Source: Pseudobacter sp051955275
GTDB taxonomy: Bacteria > Bacteroidota > Bacteroidia > Chitinophagales > Chitinophagaceae
Assembly (NCBI RefSeq): GCF_051955275.1
Contig: NZ_JBQCGW010000181.1
Location: forward strand, 1-64,000
Length of the DNA stretch: 64,000 nt
Direction of reading: 5' to 3'
A program made the position numbers and the translations under genes. The notes under the pieces were generated by a model. The model worked only from the letters and a program-made list of their open reading frames with translations, searched no databases and was not told where the DNA came from. Positions 23,059 through 32,213 of this stretch are shown in pieces (position 1 is the first letter of the stretch; each line of letters starts with the position of its first letter).

Positions 23059-24645
23059 ATGAAGAAATTACAGGTATGGCTTCCACTGCTCTTTTCGATC
23101 GTTCTGATCATTGGGATGTGGATCGGATCCGGACTCAGGAAGAATATCCCATTTTCCCGCGGCCTCTTTGACACCGCCCGGCCCTCCACCCTCCAGGAAG
23201 TGATGGACCTTATCAATCTGCGTTATGTTGATTCAGTGAACCAGGACTCCCTCAGCGATGATGCCGTTCAGGCCATGCTGGGCCACCTGGACCCCCACTC
23301 TATCTATATCCCTGCCAACCGGCTCGCCGAAGTGAATGAAGACCTCCAGGGTAATTTTGAAGGCATCGGCGTGGAATATTTTATCCTCAACGATACCGTA
23401 TACGCCAGCAATGTACTGCCCGGCGGCCCCAGTGACCAGGCTGGCATCAAAACAGGGGATCAGTTCCTGAAAGTGGGCGACTCAAGCGTTACCGGAAGCG
23501 GTATCAATGGCGACAGGATCCGCAAGCTGCTCCGCGGCCCTTCCAAATCAAAAGTGGATGTGCTGCTCCTGCGCAACGGCAAACAACTGAAACTCACCGT
23601 TACCCGCGGTATGATCCCGCTCTATTCCGTAGATGCGGCTTATATGATCGATGACTCTACCGGTTATATCCACGTGAACAAATTCTCCGGCACCACTTAC
23701 GAAGAATTCATGGCTGCCATGGAAAACCTCCAGTCGAAAGGCCTGAAAAAACTCATGCTCGATCTGCGCGACAATGGCGGCGGTATCCTCGGTGAAGCCA
23801 TCGATATGGCCGATGAATTCCTCGACGATAATAAACTCATCGTATACACACAGGGCTCGCATTCCAAAAAAACGGAATACCACTGCAAACGCCCGGGCCT
23901 CTTTGAAAAAGGCACACTGGTAGTGCTGGTGGATGAGAACTCCGCTTCCGCCAGTGAAGTCCTGGCTGGTGCTTTACAGGACTGGGACCGTGCCACTATC
24001 GTGGGTCGCCGCACCTTCGGCAAAGGTCTTGTACAGGAACAATATCAGCTGAACAACGGATCAGCCCTGCGTTTGACCGTTGCCCGCTACTATACCCCAC
24101 TCGGCCGAAATATCCAGAAACCTTACGATCATGGAAGAAGTGCTTACCGCGAAGAGCTGGAAGACCGTTTCAACAATGGTGAAATGATCCATGGAGATTC
24201 TGCCACCACACATACAGGACCAGCCTATAAAACCAGGAAAGGAAGGATCGTATACGGCGGCGGTGGCATCACCCCCGATGTATTTGTACCCATCGATACC
24301 ACAGCCCTTTCCAAAGAGTTTTACAACCTGTTCAAAACACCAACATTCAGCCGCTTTATCTTCACTTACTTCATTGAGCATAAAGACTTCTTCAGCAAAT
24401 TCAAAACACCTGCCGAATATGCCAAAGGATTCAATCCTGCAGACGGCGCTTATGCAAGCCTGGTAGATTATGCCGCCAAAGCCGGCATCAATCTTCAGAA
24501 CCTCCCGGCCAGGGATAAGGAAGATCTGCAGCAGCGGATCAAGACCTGGATGGCCCGCCAGATCTGGAGAATGGAGGGGTATTACGAAGTGAACAACCTG
24601 TACGACAAGGAAGTAAAGAAAGGCACCGAAGTCCTGAATAAATAA
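23059..24645 (+). CDS. S41 C-terminal processing peptidase (CtpA/Prc type)
   Basis: Envelope serine protease that trims or degrades periplasmic proteins. The 528-aa protein has an N-terminal signal anchor (LWLP-like VWLPLLFSIVLIIGMWIG), a PDZ domain (about 85-165, with GIGVEYFILND and GDQFLKVGDSSV) and the S41 catalytic domain: LMLDLRDNGGGILGEAID, the nucleophile Ser in NSASASEVLAGALQDW and the general-base Lys in RRTFGKGLVQEQ. The C-terminal 170 residues form a helical extension. Transcribed divergently from the murQ operon. Confidence 0.94.
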   Translation: MKKLQVWLPLLFSIVLIIGMWIGSGLRKNIPFSRGLFDTARPSTLQEVMDLINLRYVDSVNQDSLSDDAVQAMLGHLDPHSIYIPANRLAEVNEDLQGNFEGIGVEYFILNDTVYASNVLPGGPSDQAGIKTGDQFLKVGDSSVTGSGINGDRIRKLLRGPSKSKVDVLLLRNGKQLKLTVTRGMIPLYSVDAAYMIDDSTGYIHVNKFSGTTYEEFMAAMENLQSKGLKKLMLDLRDNGGGILGEAIDMADEFLDDNKLIVYTQGSHSKKTEYHCKRPGLFEKGTLVVLVDENSASASEVLAGALQDWDRATIVGRRTFGKGLVQEQYQLNNGSALRLTVARYYTPLGRNIQKPYDHGRSAYREELEDRFNNGEMIHGDSATTHTGPAYKTRKGRIVYGGGGITPDVFVPIDTTALSKEFYNLFKTPTFSRFIFTYFIEHKDFFSKFKTPAEYAKGFNPADGAYASLVDYAAKAGINLQNLPARDKEDLQQRIKTWMARQIWRMEGYYEVNNLYDKEVKKGTEVLNK

Positions 24646-24660
24646 ACGAACTGATAACAA

Positions 24661-24710
24661 AGAAACTATACAGGGAACTACCCGTTTCTTGTATAGTTTC
24701 TTTTATTTTG
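24661..24710 (+). terminator. Intrinsic terminator after the S41 protease
   Basis: AGAAACTATACA (24661-24672) and TGTATAGTTTCT (24690-24701) form a perfect 12-bp stem, followed by TTTTATTTTG. It ends eight bases before the next ATG. Confidence 0.85.
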
Positions 24711-24717
24711 TATTACT

Positions 24718-25530
24718 ATGAAGCAATTACTGATACTCTCATTACCCTTTGTACTCGCTGGCTGTTTCAACATGCCCAAAAAAGAAGAACTTGATAAAGT
24801 GAAAGAGGAATTGCAGAAACTGACCCAGAACCGGGATTTCATCTATACCGATTCGCGGGACTCTTTTGCGGTGCAGCTGGTGTCTACGGAAAAACTGGAA
24901 GACCCCGAGGCGGATAATGTTGCAGTCACCTTTTCCAAAGGCTTCAGTTCATATTCCGGCACCTTCCAGGATCACCTTAAAAGTGGAAGCTGGTTGTACA
25001 ATTCAAAGATCAAGAATATCAATACCATCAACTGGTTCCCTTTTTCCATCGATCGCCTGGGTATCCTGACCAATCTTCCTGAGAATGGGAAATTCGATTC
25101 GCTGGACGTTAAGTCAGAACGCTATGGGCTTTATGTGAAGGAAGATTCCCTGCTTGTTCTGTTTCATGCAGACACACTCACGGCAATGGTCAAGCGCAGA
25201 CCTTATGAAGACCTGATCACCGACCAGCTGCAGAACAAAGGTTATAAGCTGGCCAAATCAGAAAACAAGCTGCTGCAGGACAGTCAGAATGTGATCAGTG
25301 TAACTGCCCTCACCTTTCAGAAAGACAAAGAGGAACTGTATTGCAAAGTAGCGTATGCCGTGATGCAACAGGGTTACCTGGCATTTGCCACACAATTTTC
25401 TGAAAAGAATATGACCGAAGGGCTACAGTTGTTCGATGGTATTCTCACCAATATGTTCTTTAAGGAACACCGTTTCTACTACCCCTACAAGAAGAGGAAT
25501 AAGACCGGTGCAGAAGAAGCAGCAAAATAA
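24718..25530 (+). CDS. Hypothetical lipoprotein, 270 aa
   Basis: An exported lipoprotein of unknown function. The signal peptide ends in the lipobox VLAGCF, with a mature N-terminal Cys near residue 16, followed by a short heptad-like helix (PKKEELDKVKEELQKLTQN). The rest is predicted mixed alpha/beta with no motif I recognise; the C-terminus is basic (YKKRNKTGAEEAAK). It is flanked by terminators on both sides (24661 and 25553), so it is a single-gene transcript. Confidence 0.75.
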   Translation: MKQLLILSLPFVLAGCFNMPKKEELDKVKEELQKLTQNRDFIYTDSRDSFAVQLVSTEKLEDPEADNVAVTFSKGFSSYSGTFQDHLKSGSWLYNSKIKNINTINWFPFSIDRLGILTNLPENGKFDSLDVKSERYGLYVKEDSLLVLFHADTLTAMVKRRPYEDLITDQLQNKGYKLAKSENKLLQDSQNVISVTALTFQKDKEELYCKVAYAVMQQGYLAFATQFSEKNMTEGLQLFDGILTNMFFKEHRFYYPYKKRNKTGAEEAAK

Positions 25531-25552
25531 AACTTCCCTGATTATACGCAGC

Positions 25553-25579
25553 GCCTGATCATACGATCAGGCTTTTTTT
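25553..25579 (+). terminator. Intrinsic terminator after the 270-aa lipoprotein
   Basis: GCCTGATC (25553-25560), loop ATAC, GATCAGGC (25565-25572), then seven T residues. Confidence 0.9.
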
Positions 25580-25706
25580 ATGCCCTCCCGATTTTACAAT
25601 TGCAGTAATTTTCAATACAACAGGCAAATCCTTCACTCCGGCCTGGTTTAACAATTCGGGCGCTTCAGCCGCTATAATTTGGCATCCTTAAACAATTAAC
25701 AAGTCA

Positions 25707-27251
25707 ATGAAGAGAATTTTCATTACGCTGCTCGCAGGAGCTGCTCTTACCTCTGCCTCGTGCAAAAAGGATGACAAAAAGATTGAACAGGGGGAACCCG
25801 AAAAGAAAACACTCACCATGCTGGGTGTGCAGGATTTTTCTGCTACGTTACCCATCACCGTTACCGGAAACTGGACGGTAGAAATCCCTGCCGGTGTGGA
25901 CTGGCTGGATGTAGACAAGAGAAGCGGATCAGGTGATGCCACGCTTACACTCAAAACCATTAAAGCCAATACCGGCGCAAAAAAACAAACGACCATCAAA
26001 ATCATTTCAGCCGGTAAGATCATTGAAGTACTGATCAGCCTCGATGCATTCTACTCCAATCCTGTTACTACCATGATGGGCGGGAACAAATACGATGACG
26101 CCGGTAAAGTGATTGCCACTTCAGACGGCGGCTACCTGTTTGTTGGATCTACCAGCAGCAATACCGGCTTCTTCAATGAAAATCCCGGCCCCGGCGCAAA
26201 AGCAATTGCCATCAAATACAACGCGGAAGGAACCATACAATGGAAGAAATATTATGGCGGTAACCGCAACGACGAATTTGTTGCTGCTGCAGCCACCCCT
26301 GATGGCGGTTATGTACTGCTGGGAGAAACCAGCAGCAACCAGGGGGATTTTTCCACTAACCACGGGAACACCGATCTCTGGGTTCAGAAGATCGACAAAG
26401 ATGGAAATGCAGGATGGATGAAATTATTCGGAAGTCATGATAGCGAAGCTGCCGGAGATATCGCAGTAGCTCCTGATGGCAGCATCTATCTCTCCGGTTT
26501 ATCCAGCGGCACTGATGGCGATATGCAATCCAACCATGGCAGCGGAGATATCTTTATTGCACGCCTCCAGGCTGATGGCACAACCGTTTTTGCGGAATGT
26601 TACGGCGGCCAGGAATATGAATCCGGAAGAGGCAAGCTGATAGCATCAGCAACAGGGGTGGTATTCGCAGCTTTCACCAATTCTTCAGATGGAGACCTCC
26701 TCAATGCAGGTGGTGTTGGCAACCAGGATGGCTGGTTGTGTAAGCTCAACTGGCTGGGCAGGGTTATTTGGTCTAAAAAATACGGCGGAGCGGAAACCGA
26801 TTATTTCGTGGGCCTCACTGCCACACCAGACGGAGGTTTTATTGTTACAGGCTCAACCGAAGGACCCGATTTTTACGGAGAGGCTGTAAGCGGCCAGGAT
26901 GCATTTGCAATGAAAGTAAACGAGGAAGGGGTGAAGCAATGGTTTACGCTGGTGGATGATGAAGGCGCCACAGAATCATTCAACAATATTACCCTGTATA
27001 AGAATACCAGCTATATACTTACAGGCACTGTACTGGATGCCAGGGGACTCGATGGATGGCTTTGCCTGATAGATGGTACCGGCAAAAAACTCTGGACGAA
27101 GGCTTACGGCGGCGATAATGTGGATTATTTCAGCAGCATAACCTGCACCACAGATAATACCATCGTTGCAACAGGCGCCAGTATGAGCAGTAATGGGGAT
27201 ATTCCATCCAATGCAGGGGATTTTGATATTTTCATACATAAGTTTAAATAA
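25707..27251 (+). CDS. BACON-domain lipoprotein with beta-propeller-like repeats
   Basis: Surface or periplasmic lipoprotein, 514 aa. Lipobox LTSASCKK near residue 18. A BACON-like immunoglobulin domain spans about 35-115 (LPITVTGNWTVEIPAGVDWLDVD). The rest contains about seven repeats of about 50-60 residues built on the pattern YGG...D...TPDGGY...G.T.SN.GDF (for example YYGGNRNDEFVAAAATPDGG), suggesting a beta-propeller. BACON domains are commonly found in carbohydrate- or mucin-related surface proteins of Bacteroidota, but no enzymatic domain is present and the ligand is unknown. A bidirectional terminator follows. Confidence 0.85.
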   Translation: MKRIFITLLAGAALTSASCKKDDKKIEQGEPEKKTLTMLGVQDFSATLPITVTGNWTVEIPAGVDWLDVDKRSGSGDATLTLKTIKANTGAKKQTTIKIISAGKIIEVLISLDAFYSNPVTTMMGGNKYDDAGKVIATSDGGYLFVGSTSSNTGFFNENPGPGAKAIAIKYNAEGTIQWKKYYGGNRNDEFVAAAATPDGGYVLLGETSSNQGDFSTNHGNTDLWVQKIDKDGNAGWMKLFGSHDSEAAGDIAVAPDGSIYLSGLSSGTDGDMQSNHGSGDIFIARLQADGTTVFAECYGGQEYESGRGKLIASATGVVFAAFTNSSDGDLLNAGGVGNQDGWLCKLNWLGRVIWSKKYGGAETDYFVGLTATPDGGFIVTGSTEGPDFYGEAVSGQDAFAMKVNEEGVKQWFTLVDDEGATESFNNITLYKNTSYILTGTVLDARGLDGWLCLIDGTGKKLWTKAYGGDNVDYFSSITCTTDNTIVATGASMSSNGDIPSNAGDFDIFIHKFK

Positions 27252-27272
27252 TATAACAATTAGCAATAACCG

Positions 27273-27303
27273 AAAATGGTGTCCCGGAAAGGACACCATT
27301 TTT
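27273..27303. terminator. Bidirectional terminator
   Basis: AAAATGGTGTCC (27273-27284) pairs with GGACACCATTTT (27291-27302) and is followed by T residues; A residues on the left serve the minus strand. It separates two convergent genes. Confidence 0.9.
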
Positions 27304-27322
27304 CATTTATAAATTATTATTT

Positions 27323-27676
27323 TTAGTTGATCCGCTTGTTATCCAGCGTCTCTTTCTTCTCTATCCTGTAACTAAGCACTAAGCCAAGTCCACCGAAAAT
27401 ACCGATCAGCGCAAAGTAGATGGCGGTGTAGGCCTCACTGTCTTCAGTACGTATGTTAAACATTCCTGAGAATTGGATCACAAAAGCAAAGAAGAGGCCG
27501 ATACCCGCGCCGATCATCAGCAATCCCCATTTCAGGTTCTTATAAGGGGCAGGGCGGTATTCCTTGGGGTTCATGCCTTTTTCTATCAGGGCAAGGTTCT
27601 CCCTCTTTTGCAGATACACTACGCCGAATATGCAGGCGAACATACAGATGAACAATACTATTGGTACTAAATCCAT
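27323..27676 (-). CDS. DUF6249-like membrane protein
   Basis: A 117-aa inner-membrane protein with an N-terminal helix (VPIVLFICMFACIFGVVYLQ), a cytosolic RENLALIEKGMNPKEY segment and two further helices (about 50-70 and 84-104). The LIEKGM motif is typical of small membrane proteins found beside ECF sigma factors in Bacteroidota. Here it is transcribed divergently from the sigma gene, 247 bases away. Function unknown; a link with sigma-factor signalling is inference. The 27677-27923 spacer holds no gene. Confidence 0.7.
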   Translation of the reverse strand: MDLVPIVLFICMFACIFGVVYLQKRENLALIEKGMNPKEYRPAPYKNLKWGLLMIGAGIGLFFAFVIQFSGMFNIRTEDSEAYTAIYFALIGIFGGLGLVLSYRIEKKETLDNKRIN

Positions 27677-27923
27677 AAAAAAGTCTTTATAAGTGAATGG
27701 TTGATTGTTTCCTGTCTGATCAGACGCCGCGTTTTCTTCCCGGGTTACAGCTGTTGAAGAGTTTTTTTTCGCGGCGCCCTTACAACAACTATGACTACGG
27801 CCGGCAGGGACAGGTTACAGTTTTTGCCCGGAAATTTCCAGGCGGCTCCATCTTCCATCTCTTTTCAATTATTTGTAACTTACCTGTAACATGAGAATCA
27901 CTTCTGTAGTCTAATAACCTGCG

Positions 27924-28508
27924 ATGAATATTGCACAGCTTGATACTGAAATCATTAGCAGGATCCTACGGGGAGAAAAAGCCTTATATGCCGACCTGGT
28001 GAAGAAGTACCAGAACTTCGTTTTCACCATTGCAGGCAGGTATACCTCCAGCCGCGAGGACGCGGAAGAGATTGCCCAGGATGTATTTGTGAAGGCTTAT
28101 AAGAACCTTGCCGACTTCCGCGGAGACTCCAAATTCAGCACCTGGCTGTACACTATTACCAGTACTACCTGCATTTCTTTCCTCCGGAAGAAAAAACTGG
28201 TAGTACATTCGCTCGACCAGGAACATGTTTTTGAACTGGCAGATGCCCATGACTCCGGTTTCAGGGCCAACCAGGTAGAACAGAAATCCAGGTTGCAGAT
28301 GGTGAACCAGGCCATCCGGATGCTCAGTCCCGATGACTCGAAGATCATCACCCTGTTTTATAAAGGAGAGCAATCGTTGGAGGAAATAGGACAGATCATG
28401 GGTCTGGACCCCAATACGGTGAAAGTGAAACTTCACCGGGCACGGCAAAGACTGAAGACCAAAATGGAAGAATATTTCCTGGAAGAAGTAAAGAACATCG
28501 CAGACTGA
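27924..28508 (+). CDS. ECF-type RNA polymerase sigma factor
   Basis: Extracytoplasmic-function sigma-70 factor, 194 aa. Region 2 (about 20-90: LVKKYQNFVFTIAGRYTSSREDAEEIAQDVFVKAYKNLADF) includes the core-binding and -10-recognition helices; region 4 (about 130-185) has LSPDDSKIITLFYKGEQSLEEIGQIMGLDPNTVKVKLHRARQRL (quoted from its helix-turn-helix in part). The following gene, 31 bases downstream, encodes a membrane protein and is probably its regulator. The upstream 100 bases contain GTAACTTACCTGTAAC, a possible autoregulated promoter element, unproven. Confidence 0.92.
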   Translation: MNIAQLDTEIISRILRGEKALYADLVKKYQNFVFTIAGRYTSSREDAEEIAQDVFVKAYKNLADFRGDSKFSTWLYTITSTTCISFLRKKKLVVHSLDQEHVFELADAHDSGFRANQVEQKSRLQMVNQAIRMLSPDDSKIITLFYKGEQSLEEIGQIMGLDPNTVKVKLHRARQRLKTKMEEYFLEEVKNIAD

Positions 28509-28539
28509 TAACAATATTGATCAAATTCAAAAGGCAGCT

Positions 28540-29058
28540 ATGAACAAGCCTGAAAACATGGAAGAGCGACTGTGGGATTATATCGATGGGCTCAGCAGCG
28601 AGCAGGAACGCTCCTTTATTGCAAAGCTGATCGAAGAAAACCTCGAATGGAGAAGAAAATACCATGAACTCATGGATGTACATCTGTTGATGCAACAGAA
28701 CATTGAGCTTGATGAGCCATCCATGCGCTTCACACAAAATGTGATGGATGCCGTTGCCGGGGAACAGATAACACCCGCCGCCAAAACCTATATAAAAAAA
28801 TCCGTGATCCGCGGAATAGCAGCCTTCTTTTTAGTAAGCCTGGCCGCATTGCTGGTTTATACTTTTGCGAATGTGGACTGGAACGCATTCAGCAAATCCG
28901 CCCCTATCGTGCAATTGCCGGAGGTGAATATCGGGAAGTACATGAACAGCACCCTTTTCAACAGCATCGCCATCATTACAACAGTGCTTGCCCTTGCCCT
29001 TGTTGATATGACCATCAGGAAAAAACAAAAAAGGAACAGGGAAATGACTGATCATTAA
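28540..29058 (+). CDS. Putative anti-sigma factor (membrane protein)
   Basis: A 172-aa protein encoded 31 bases after the sigma gene. Residues 1-60 form a soluble helical domain (MEERLWDYIDGLSSEQERSF, then IEENLEWRRKYHELMD) like the cytosolic sigma-binding part of anti-sigma factors, although no zinc-binding HxxxCxxC motif is present. Two membrane helices follow (about 90-108 and 140-157). Function as inhibitor of the upstream sigma factor is inferred from position and topology. Confidence 0.7.
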   Translation: MNKPENMEERLWDYIDGLSSEQERSFIAKLIEENLEWRRKYHELMDVHLLMQQNIELDEPSMRFTQNVMDAVAGEQITPAAKTYIKKSVIRGIAAFFLVSLAALLVYTFANVDWNAFSKSAPIVQLPEVNIGKYMNSTLFNSIAIITTVLALALVDMTIRKKQKRNREMTDH

Positions 29059-29091
29059 CCTGCTCCTCCGATCTGTAAAAATGTATATCGC

Positions 29092-31377
29092 TTAGTCGTT
29101 GAACTTCTTTTTCAGCTCAGCCAGTTTGGCCTGAAAAGGATTCAGCGGCTCTGCTTTTTTAGGCTGGCTCTTCTGCATACCACCACCTCCACTATTATTC
29201 GGCCTTCTATCTCCACCACCAGAAGACTTGCTGCCACTGCCTTTACTGCTGTCCTTCATCGACAGGCTGATACGCTTGCGGGCAACATCCACTTCGGTTA
29301 CCGTCACCGTTACTTTCTGGTTCAGTTTTACCGCTTCATTAGGATCGCTGATATAAGTATTGCTCAGCTGGGAAATATGCACCAGACCATCTTGCTTAAC
29401 ACCAATATCAACGAATGCGCCGAAATTGGTGATGTTCGTAACGATACCAGGCACTACCATACCAGGCTTTACATCTTCAATAGACTTGATGGTATCTTCA
29501 AAACGGAACTCTTCTATCTGAGCACGGGGATCACGGCCAGGTTTCTCCAGTTCTTTCAGGATATCCTCGATGGTGAACTCACCGATCTTTTCAGAAATGT
29601 ATTTTTTCCGGTCGATCTTCTTGCGGAGCTCTGTCTGCTGGATCAGGTCTGCAGGTGTAGCACCGAGATCCTTCGACATCTGCTCAACCACAAAGTAGCT
29701 TTCCGGGTGAACGGAAGAATTATCCAGGATATTCTCTGCACCGGGTATGCGCAGGAAGCCCGCACACTGCTCGAATGTTTTTGGCCCCATCAGGGAAACC
29801 TTCTTCAGTTCCTCGCGGCTTTTGAAAGCGCCGTTCTTTGCACGGTATTCAACGATATTCTTCGCCAGTGTTCCGCTGAGGCCGGACACATACACCAGCA
29901 AATGCTTGGAAGCAGTGTTAACATCAACGCCCACATAGTTCACAGCACTCTCCACTACCCTGTCCAGTGCATCTTTCAGTTTGGTCTGGTTTACATCATG
30001 CTGGTACTGTCCAACACCGATTGATTTCGGATCGATCTTCACCAGTTCGCTGAGCGGATCGAGCAGCCTTCTGCCGATGCTCACTGCACCACGTACAGTC
30101 ACATCCTGGTCAGGGAATTCTTCACGCGCCACTTCCGATGCGGAATAGATGGAAGCGCCACTCTCATTCACCTGGAACACGCTCACAGGCTTGCCGAAAT
30201 CGATACTGCGCACCAGTTGTTCGGTCTCACGACCAGCTGTTCCATTACCGATGCCGATAGCTTCGATCTCATATTTATCAACCAGGAATTTCAGTTCTGC
30301 TACTGCCTTGTTCCAGTCGTTCTGCGGAGGATGCGGATAAATGGCCGTGTTGTACACCAGGTTGCCCTGCGCATCCAGACAAACCAGTTTGCAACCGGTA
30401 CGGAAGCCAGGATCCAGCGCCAGTACGCGTTTGCTGCCAAGCGGCGAAGCCAGCAGCAACTGACGCAGATTTTCCGTGAATACATTTATAGCTTCTTCAT
30501 CAGCCTTGTTTTTGCTGATGAGCCTGAATTCATTTTCGATAGAAGGTTTCAGCAAACGGTCGAAAGAATCTTCCACAGCCTTCTTCACTTCGCCAGCCAG
30601 GGGGCTGCTGCCTTTCACGAAGATCCTGTTGAGCTCATCCACAGCTGTCTGCTGCTCAATATTGATATCCATTACCAGGAAACCCTCTTTCTCTGCACGG
30701 CGTATAGCCAGCACACGGTGGGAAGGGCTGTCTGACAATGGTTCACTGAACTCGAAATAATCGCGGTACTTCTGTGCCTCTTCTTCCTCTTTTTTGCTGG
30801 TAAGCACTTTGGAAGAGAAAGTAGCCGTTTCAGTAAAGAGCTGACGAACTTTATTACGTGCCTGTTCATTTTCAGAGACCCATTCCGCAATGATATCGCG
30901 TGCGCCCTGCAATGCTTCTTTGGAATCCTTCACCTGCTCATTTAGGTATTTCTCAGCTTCAGCAGAGAGGTCTTCATTGCCCTGCTCAAATACCAGTTTG
31001 GCAAGTGGCTCCAGGCCTTTCTCGATGGCCTGAGTGGCGCGGGTTTTGCGCTTCGGTTTATAAGGAAGATAGAGGTCCTCAAGTATGGTGGCATCATAAC
31101 AATCGTCGATGCGCTGTTTCAGTTCCGGCGTCAGCTTACCCAGACCATCGATGGTTTTGATCACAGTTTCCTTGCGCTTTTCGAGCTCGTTGAAATAAGT
31201 GATCTGCTCCACGATATTCCCGATGGCCACCTCATCCAGGTTATTGGTTGCCTCTTTCCGGTAACGGGCCATGAACGGGATGGTGGCGCCCTCCGCGTTG
31301 AGGTCGTGCACATTGTTGATCTGCTTAAGGGTAAGATTCAGTTTCTCCGCGATCTTTTGACTGTACTTAGGTTCCAT
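29092..31377 (-). CDS. tex: Tex-family RNA-binding transcription accessory protein
   Basis: A 761-aa Tex protein, associated with RNA polymerase and stress tolerance in other bacteria. Domains in order: N-terminal helical Tex domain (LNLTLKQINNVHDLNAEGAT and PFMARYRKEATNNLDE), YqgF/RNase H-like domain (about 325-450: VLALDPGFRTGCKLVCLDAQ), helix-hairpin-helix motifs (about 490-560: YVSGLSGTLAKNIVEYR and FRIPG-like FLRIPGAEN) and an S1 RNA-binding domain (about 640-715: GMVVPGIVTNITNFGAFVDIG). A Gly/Ser-rich low-complexity tail follows. A TACATTTG promoter box precedes the gene. Confidence 0.95.
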   Translation of the reverse strand: MEPKYSQKIAEKLNLTLKQINNVHDLNAEGATIPFMARYRKEATNNLDEVAIGNIVEQITYFNELEKRKETVIKTIDGLGKLTPELKQRIDDCYDATILEDLYLPYKPKRKTRATQAIEKGLEPLAKLVFEQGNEDLSAEAEKYLNEQVKDSKEALQGARDIIAEWVSENEQARNKVRQLFTETATFSSKVLTSKKEEEEAQKYRDYFEFSEPLSDSPSHRVLAIRRAEKEGFLVMDINIEQQTAVDELNRIFVKGSSPLAGEVKKAVEDSFDRLLKPSIENEFRLISKNKADEEAINVFTENLRQLLLASPLGSKRVLALDPGFRTGCKLVCLDAQGNLVYNTAIYPHPPQNDWNKAVAELKFLVDKYEIEAIGIGNGTAGRETEQLVRSIDFGKPVSVFQVNESGASIYSASEVAREEFPDQDVTVRGAVSIGRRLLDPLSELVKIDPKSIGVGQYQHDVNQTKLKDALDRVVESAVNYVGVDVNTASKHLLVYVSGLSGTLAKNIVEYRAKNGAFKSREELKKVSLMGPKTFEQCAGFLRIPGAENILDNSSVHPESYFVVEQMSKDLGATPADLIQQTELRKKIDRKKYISEKIGEFTIEDILKELEKPGRDPRAQIEEFRFEDTIKSIEDVKPGMVVPGIVTNITNFGAFVDIGVKQDGLVHISQLSNTYISDPNEAVKLNQKVTVTVTEVDVARKRISLSMKDSSKGSGSKSSGGGDRRPNNSGGGGMQKSQPKKAEPLNPFQAKLAELKKKFND

Positions 31378-31435
31378 GGTATATGTTGATTTACCGAACG
31401 GCCGGGATGGGACCGGGGCCCTTAATTCGGGGGAG

Positions 31436-31443
31436 CAAATGTA
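31436..31443 (-). promoter_or_regulatory. -7 box TACATTTG for tex
   Basis: Exact TAnnTTTG match on the minus strand, 58 bases upstream of the tex ATG. Confidence 0.45.
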
Positions 31444-31476
31444 AGGTTTGGCTTCTAAGAAAAAAGTTTGTTTTAT

Positions 31477-32130
31477 TTAGTTCCCGACCATTTCCGCCAA
31501 TAAGTTATTCACCTTCTTCGGCTCCGTCATTACCAGCAGGTGACCAGCCTTCTGGATCACGTGCGTGGGCGTGGTCAGCCGCTGCGGCAGCACTTCGTCA
31601 CGGGTGCCGTGGATATGCATCAGCGGCGCAGGAAGCACTTCATTTTTCCAGGTTAGGATGGCATTCATGGCCCAACGGATGAAACGTGTATCGCTATCCT
31701 GGATGATCTGAAGGAGCAGCTTCTTATCTTCCCCTGTTTCCCTGGTAAAGATCCGTTTGCTCCTCGCCATCATTTTCACAAAACCGATGGGTATCACTTT
31801 ATGCAGCCTGATGGCCGCAGCCGCCCTGAAATATTTAGGAAGATGCGCACTCAGCGGTATACTGCTGATCAGAACGGTCTGCACCGGCTTTGTTCGCTTA
31901 GCGATCTCTGTTGCCAGCATACCACCGAAACTGAGTCCCACCAATGCAAAGGGCTCACTTGTATCTATCTTTTCGGACAACCGCAGTGCATATTCGAGAA
32001 GGCTCTCATCCTGCTGCGGGTCGATCCAGTTAAGATGCACCATTTCAACTCCTTCGGGCAGCCTGATATGTTTGAACACCCGCTCATCTGCCGCCAGTCC
32101 GCTGATAAAATATACCCGTTTGCATTTCAT
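31477..32130 (-). CDS. Alpha/beta hydrolase, unknown substrate
   Basis: A 217-aa cytosolic alpha/beta hydrolase. The nucleophile elbow is VGLSFGGMLA (Ser near residue 83), the acid and His are likely in the C-terminal GTRDEVLP and KAGHLLVM segments. The N-terminal RVYFISGLAADERVF and LNWIDPQQDES are like small esterases of Bacteroidota. There is no signal peptide. It is divergent from the cystathionine beta-synthase-like gene. The substrate cannot be told from sequence. Confidence 0.85.
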   Translation of the reverse strand: MKCKRVYFISGLAADERVFKHIRLPEGVEMVHLNWIDPQQDESLLEYALRLSEKIDTSEPFALVGLSFGGMLATEIAKRTKPVQTVLISSIPLSAHLPKYFRAAAAIRLHKVIPIGFVKMMARSKRIFTRETGEDKKLLLQIIQDSDTRFIRWAMNAILTWKNEVLPAPLMHIHGTRDEVLPQRLTTPTHVIQKAGHLLVMTEPKKVNNLLAEMVGN

Positions 32131-32186
32131 TCCCTAAAATTAATGAATCGTGCGCAACCGTTCCCCTGCCTCCCGGGGCAAAACCT

Positions 32187-32194
32187 TACCTTTG
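32187..32194 (+). promoter_or_regulatory. -7 box TACCTTTG for the CBS-like gene
   Basis: Exact TAnnTTTG match, 20 bases upstream of ATG 32214, implying a leader of about 15 bases. Confidence 0.5.
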
Positions 32195-32213
32195 GCCGAG
32201 AATCTACATTATT